Positions 58,699 through 64,000 of a stretch of 64,000 nucleotides of DNA are shown one piece after another. Position 1 is the first letter of the stretch. Every line of letters starts with the position of its first letter. The notes below the pieces were generated by a model. The model had not been told where the DNA came from. It did not search any database and was given only the letters and a program-made list of their open reading frames with translations. This DNA is from Streptomyces profundus (lineage in GTDB: Bacteria; Actinomycetota; Actinomycetes; Streptomycetales; Streptomycetaceae), in assembly GCF_020740535.1 (NCBI RefSeq), contig NZ_CP082362.1:1860001-1924000 (forward strand), read 5' to 3'. Position numbers and translations under genes: made by a program.

Positions 58699-60372
58699 TC
58701 AAGGCAGCCGGGCTTCCGGCAGGGCGTCGGCTACCCGGGCTCGTGCCGTCGACGCGTCCGGGGCGGTGCGGGCCGCTTCGGCCAGGGCCTGGCAGTCGGC
58801 GAGGGTGTGGGCCGCCAGCGCGGCCCTGACCTCGGGGAGTGCCGCCGGGGCGGCCGAGAGGCTGGTGACGCCGAGGCCGGTCAGCACCAGGGCCATCGCC
58901 GGATCGGCCGCCGCCTCGCCGCAGACGCCGACGGGTCGGCCGCCGCGTGTTCCGGCGGCGGCGGTGAGCTGGACGAGGTCGAGGAGCGCGGGCTGCCAGG
59001 GGTCGAGCAGGCCGGCCAGCGAGGCGAGCGTGCGGTCGGCGGCGAAGGCGTACTGGGACAGGTCGTTGGTGCCGATGCTGAGGAAGTCGCAGGCTTCGGC
59101 CAGCTCCCCGGCGCGCAGCGCCGCCGCCGGCACCTCGACCATGGCGCCGGCGGTGGCCAGGCCGTGGGCGCGGACGCGGTCGGCGAAGGTGGCGGCCTCG
59201 CCCGGCAGGGAGACCATGGGCGCCATCACCCACACCTCGGCTGACGCGCCATCGGCGGCCAGGGCGAGGGCGTGGAGCTGGTCCTCCAGCAGTTCGGGGT
59301 CACGGGTGGCGGTGCGCAGGCCCCGGACGCCGAGGGCGGGGTTCTGCTCGTCGGTCGCGGTGGCGAACGGCAGCGGTTTGTCCGCGCCGGCGTCCAGGGT
59401 GCGGACGACGACGCGGCGGCCGGCGAAGGCGGCGAAGACCCGCGCGTAGGCGTCGGTCTGTTCGGCGACGGAGGGCGCTTCGGTCCGCTCCAGGAAGAGG
59501 AACTCGGTGCGGAACAGCCCGACTCCCTCGCTGTCGGCCGCTGCCGCCGCCGAAAGCTCGTGTGGCGCGCCGAGGTTGACGAGGAGCTTGACGGGGTGGC
59601 CGTCGGCGGTGCGCCCCGGTCCGGTCAGCTCGGCCGCGCGCCGCCGGCGGCGCGCGGCGCGCTCCGCCGCCTCGGTGACGGCCTCGGGCGTCGGATCGGC
59701 CTCGACGGTGCCGGCGTCGGCGTCCACCAGGACGAGTCGGCCGTCCGTCAACGCCTCGGCGCCCGCGCAGCCGACCACGGCGGGGATGCCGAGGCCGCGC
59801 GCCAGGATGGCGGTGTGTCCGGTGGGCCCGCCCTGCTCGGTGACCAGGGCGATGACCGATGCCGGGTCGAGCAGCGCGGTGTCGGCCGGGGCCAGGTCGG
59901 CGGCGACCAGGACATGGGGGTGGCCGGGTTCCGGCAGGCCCGGCATGGGGAGGCCGAGCAGCACGGCGACGGCGCGGTCGCGCAGGTCGTCCAGGTCGGC
60001 GACACGTTCGGCGAAGAGGCCGCCGGCCGCCGCCAGCGCCGAGCGGAACTCGCCGAACGCGGCGTCGATCGCGCGTGGGCCGTCGTCGCCGCCGCGCACC
60101 AGGGCCTCGGCCCGGTCCGCGAGCGCCGGGTCGGCGACCATCATGACCTGGGCGAACAGCACCTCGGCCGCCGGCCCAGACGCCGCGTCGGCGCGCCGCT
60201 GAAGCGCTTCGGCCACGTCGGTGAACGCGGCGCGGACCGCGTCCACCTCGGCCGGCAGCTGATCGGCGGGAACGGTGCGCGGCGCCGGCGGCACGGGTGG
60301 GCGGGCCATCCTGGCCACCGGGCCCGAGACGGTGCCGCCGCCGATGCCGATGCCCCGCTGGACGGTGGCCAT
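58699..60372 (-). CDS. ptsI: Phosphoenolpyruvate-protein phosphotransferase (PTS enzyme I)
   Basis: A 557-aa cytoplasmic kinase that moves phosphate from PEP to HPr. Start ATG 60372, with GGGGGAG. N-terminal HPr-binding helices, then the phosphorylated His186 in EQGGPTGHTAILARGLGIPAVVG. The PEP-binding barrel has GVGLFRTEFLFLER, VVVRTLDAGADKPLPF, NPALGVRGLR, MVEVPAAAL and CDFLSIGTNDLSQYAFAADR, and the active-site Cys in RPVGVCGEAAADP. All catalytic parts are present. It starts 2 bp after the ptsH stop, so it is translated with HPr. A long open extension upstream is a shadow of ptsH. Confidence 0.96.
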   Translation of the reverse strand: MATVQRGIGIGGGTVSGPVARMARPPVPPAPRTVPADQLPAEVDAVRAAFTDVAEALQRRADAASGPAAEVLFAQVMMVADPALADRAEALVRGGDDGPRAIDAAFGEFRSALAAAGGLFAERVADLDDLRDRAVAVLLGLPMPGLPEPGHPHVLVAADLAPADTALLDPASVIALVTEQGGPTGHTAILARGLGIPAVVGCAGAEALTDGRLVLVDADAGTVEADPTPEAVTEAAERAARRRRRAAELTGPGRTADGHPVKLLVNLGAPHELSAAAAADSEGVGLFRTEFLFLERTEAPSVAEQTDAYARVFAAFAGRRVVVRTLDAGADKPLPFATATDEQNPALGVRGLRTATRDPELLEDQLHALALAADGASAEVWVMAPMVSLPGEAATFADRVRAHGLATAGAMVEVPAAALRAGELAEACDFLSIGTNDLSQYAFAADRTLASLAGLLDPWQPALLDLVQLTAAAGTRGGRPVGVCGEAAADPAMALVLTGLGVTSLSAAPAALPEVRAALAAHTLADCQALAEAARTAPDASTARARVADALPEARLP

Positions 60373-60374
60373 GG

Positions 60375-60668
60375 CTACTCCCCCGCGCCCGCGGCGGGCT
60401 CCGGGGCGTCCAGGTCGTCGGCGACCAGCGCGGCGAGTTCGGCGATGGCCGCCTCGGCGCCCTCGCCCTCGGCGGCGAGCACCACGGGCTCGCCGGCGGC
60501 GGCGCCGAGCGCCAGCACGGAGAGCAGGCTGCGGGCGTCGACGGGCGGCCGGCCCTGGCGGGCGATGGTGACGGCGACCGGCTGACGCGCCGCGGCCCGC
60601 ACCAACAGCGAGGCGGGACGGGCGTGCAGGCCGCTGCGCGAGCCGATGACCACGGTGCGCTGAGGCAT
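60375..60668 (-). CDS. ptsH: HPr phosphocarrier protein
   Basis: A 97-aa HPr. Phosphorylated His15 in SGLHARPASLLVRAA; the region of the regulatory Ser is DARSLLSVLALGAAAGE (Ser47). The last ten residues (DAPEPAAGAGE) extend beyond the usual 85-90 aa. ATG 60668 follows AGGAGTGAG. It lies between fruA (48 bp) and ptsI (2 bp) in one orientation, so it seems to be the dedicated HPr of this fructose system or the general one of the organism. Confidence 0.96.
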   Translation of the reverse strand: MPQRTVVIGSRSGLHARPASLLVRAAARQPVAVTIARQGRPPVDARSLLSVLALGAAAGEPVVLAAEGEGAEAAIAELAALVADDLDAPEPAAGAGE

Positions 60669-60716
60669 GGTTTCTCACTCCTGACGAGACGGTGGGCGGA
60701 TGACTGGGTTACCTGG

Positions 60717-62672
<1,956 letters not shown>

Positions 62673-62754
62673 CACGCGGCTCCTTTGCTCGCGGCCCGCC
62701 CCAAGGGCGGCAACGGGGGTGGTACGGGGAGGTGGACGACGGGGCTCGGGCTCA

Positions 62755-63705
62755 TCACCGCTCACCCGGCCAGGTCAGCGGGCGGTCGACGGGGACGTCG
62801 GCCGTGGTCACGACGGCTGCGGCGTCGAGATCGCCGGCGGCCGGCATCGCGCTGCCGGGCAGCCCGACGGCCGCCGCGCCGTGCGCCACGGCGGCGGCGA
62901 GCGCCTCCTGGCCCTGGCCGCCGGCGGCCAGGAAGCCGGCGAGCGAGGCGTCGCCGGCGCCGACATCGCTGCGGACGCACGCCACCGGGGCGTGGCCCCA
63001 GTAGGTGCCGGCGGCCGAGACCAGCAGCTGGCCTTCGGGCCCCAGGCTGGCCAGCACAGCGCCCGCGCCTCGGGCGCGCAGCTCCTCGGCGGCCTTGACG
63101 GCGTCCCCCACGGTGGCCAGCGGACGGCCCACCGCCTCCGTCAACTCCTGTGCGTTGGGCTTCACCACATCGGGGCGTTCGGCGAGGGCGGCGAGCAGCG
63201 CCGCGCCCGAGGTGTCCAGTGCGACGCGGGCGCCGGCGCGGTGGGCGTGGGCGACCAACTCGGCGTACCAGTCGGGTTCCAGGCCGCGCGGCAGGCTGCC
63301 GCAGCAGGCGATCCAGCCGGCGTCGGCCGCGCGGGCGCGGACCGTGGCCAGCAGGGCGGCGGCCTCCTCGGGGGTGAGCGCCGGGCCCGCCGCGTTGACC
63401 TTGGTGAGGGTGCCGTCCGGCTCGACCAGCGTGATGTTGACCCGCGTCGAGCCGGCGAGCGGCACGCCGGCGACCTCGACGCCCCGGCCGTCGAGGAGCC
63501 GGGCGAGCAGCGCGCCCTCGGGGCCGCCGAGCGGCAGCACGGCGGTGGTGCGCCCGCCGGCGGCGGCGACGGCGCGGGAGACGTTGACGCCCTTGCCGCC
63601 CGGCTCGACGCGGTCCGTCTCGGCGCGCAGCACGGCTCCCCTGCGCAGCGCCGGCACCTCGTAGGTGCGGTCCAGGCTGGGGTTGGGGGTGACGGTGAGG
63701 ATCAT
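62755..63705 (-). CDS. fruK: 1-phosphofructokinase
   Basis: A 316-aa PfkB-family kinase that turns fructose 1-phosphate into fructose 1,6-bisphosphate. Opening ILTVTPNPSLDRTYEVPAL, substrate motif EPGGKGVNVSRAVAAAGG, catalytic-base motif VRSDVGAGDASLAGFLAAG (Asp in GAGD), and VKPNAQELTEAVG, all typical of FruK. ATG 63705 overlaps the fruR stop by ATGA. It is 82 bp upstream of fruA on the same strand, so the order fruR-fruK-fruA is the standard actinomycete arrangement. Confidence 0.95.
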   Translation of the reverse strand: MILTVTPNPSLDRTYEVPALRRGAVLRAETDRVEPGGKGVNVSRAVAAAGGRTTAVLPLGGPEGALLARLLDGRGVEVAGVPLAGSTRVNITLVEPDGTLTKVNAAGPALTPEEAAALLATVRARAADAGWIACCGSLPRGLEPDWYAELVAHAHRAGARVALDTSGAALLAALAERPDVVKPNAQELTEAVGRPLATVGDAVKAAEELRARGAGAVLASLGPEGQLLVSAAGTYWGHAPVACVRSDVGAGDASLAGFLAAGGQGQEALAAAVAHGAAAVGLPGSAMPAAGDLDAAAVVTTADVPVDRPLTWPGER

Positions 63706-64000
63706 GCGCGCACCACCTCGGTACCGCGCCGCTCGATGGCGGCGGCGTCCTCGTCACCGAGCCCGGTGTCCGTGACGAACAGGTCGACGTCGGAGAAGTC
63801 GCCGAAGCGGGCGAAGTACTGCTGGCGGAGCTTGGTGGAGTCGGCGAGCAGCACGGTGCGGCGGGCGGCGGCGACCATGGCGCGTTTGACGGCGGCCTCG
63901 GCCAGGTCGGGGGTGGTGAGGCCGTCGTCGAGGGAGAAGCCGTTGGTGGCGAGGAGCAGCAGGTCGGCGTTGATCTCGCCGTAGGCGCGCAGCGCCCAGG
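63702..64000 (-). CDS. fruR: DeoR/GlpR-family regulator FruR, 5' part outside the window
   Basis: The last 98 codons of a DeoR-type regulator; its start and HTH lie beyond the window edge. Visible are the sugar-phosphate sensor segments LLATNGFSLDDGLTTPDLAEAAVKRAM, RTVLLADSTKLRQQYFARFG (the DS[ST]K motif that contacts sugar phosphate), and LFVTDTGLGDEDAAAIE. It overlaps fruK (ATGA), so it is co-transcribed with the genes it should control and probably responds to fructose 1-phosphate. Confidence 0.9.
   Translation of the reverse strand, partial: WALRAYGEINADLLLLATNGFSLDDGLTTPDLAEAAVKRAMVAAARRTVLLADSTKLRQQYFARFGDFSDVDLFVTDTGLGDEDAAAIERRGTEVVRA

Noticed and set aside
57317..58829. Open frames of 100-490 codons in the 57-58.8 kb repeat region
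   Set aside because: The frames follow the repeat units and base composition; the only gene-like parts are the short SDR 3' end fragments.

Overview
The window is chromosomal DNA from a high-GC actinomycete, most likely Streptomyces or a close relative. GC-rich third codon positions, GTG/TTG starts, ATGA/GTGA gene overlaps, Scr/WhiJ-type regulators (XRE-DUF5753 with DUF397), many secreted glycoside hydrolases, and a DUF574-type methyltransferase all point that way. No rRNA, tRNA, CRISPR array, transposase or phage gene was found.

Layout. 1-4780: assimilatory nitrite reductase (partial FAD oxidoreductase, nirB, nirD) and a universal stress protein. 4818-8052 (- strand): GH65 glycoside phosphorylase with a beta-phosphoglucomutase-like HAD enzyme. 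8.1-9.63 kb: a GC-rich repeat array without a convincing gene. 9633-16609: HTH-PPOX regulator, GH43 arabinanase, DedA protein, methyltransferase, a secreted unknown protein and a DUF1906 peptidoglycan-binding protein. 16669-28690 (- strand): a nine-gene, mostly overlapping block of ebo type (EboF, EboE, EboB, EboA, sugar isomerase, UbiA-like EboC, myo-inositol-phosphate synthase), preceded by a secreted ThuA/PF06439 protein and a secreted PQQ-type sugar dehydrogenase. This is the most interesting system in the window. 28999-36482: TetR regulator divergent from a GH3 enzyme, a GH30 enzyme, and a phosphoketolase whose ribosome binding site lies in an 18-bp hairpin arm. 36653-42193: GT4 glycosyltransferase with an unknown partner, a STAND NTPase with a RHIM-like N-terminal motif, and an M20 peptidase homologue with altered metal ligands. 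42295-45682: Scr/WhiJ-type regulatory cluster. 45717-49772: glycerophosphotransferase-like protein, alpha/beta hydrolase, phosphoribosyltransferase-hydrolase fusion, followed by a 46-bp tandem repeat array. 50456-56973: PolX, site-2 protease, GH5 mannanase/cellulase behind a CebR-type operator, AraC regulator and SDR enzyme, then a second large repeat region that carries broken copies of the SDR gene 3' end. 58699-64000 (- strand): fruR-fruK-fruA-ptsH-ptsI, a complete fructose PTS unit.

Two themes connect the regions. First, carbohydrate use: plant or fungal polysaccharides are cut outside the cell (GH43, GH30, GH5), oligosaccharides are split inside (GH3, GH65), and the products enter through beta-phosphoglucomutase, the fructose PTS and phosphoketolase; candidate CebR, TetR and Crp operators sit at several of these genes. 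Second, GC-rich repeat arrays: four arrays with unrelated units each begin at or inside the 3' end of a gene, and the DUF397 duplication also carries along the 3' end of its neighbour. A G-homopolymer tract near 24.2 kb may be a sequence or assembly problem and leaves the end of the ThuA gene unresolved.
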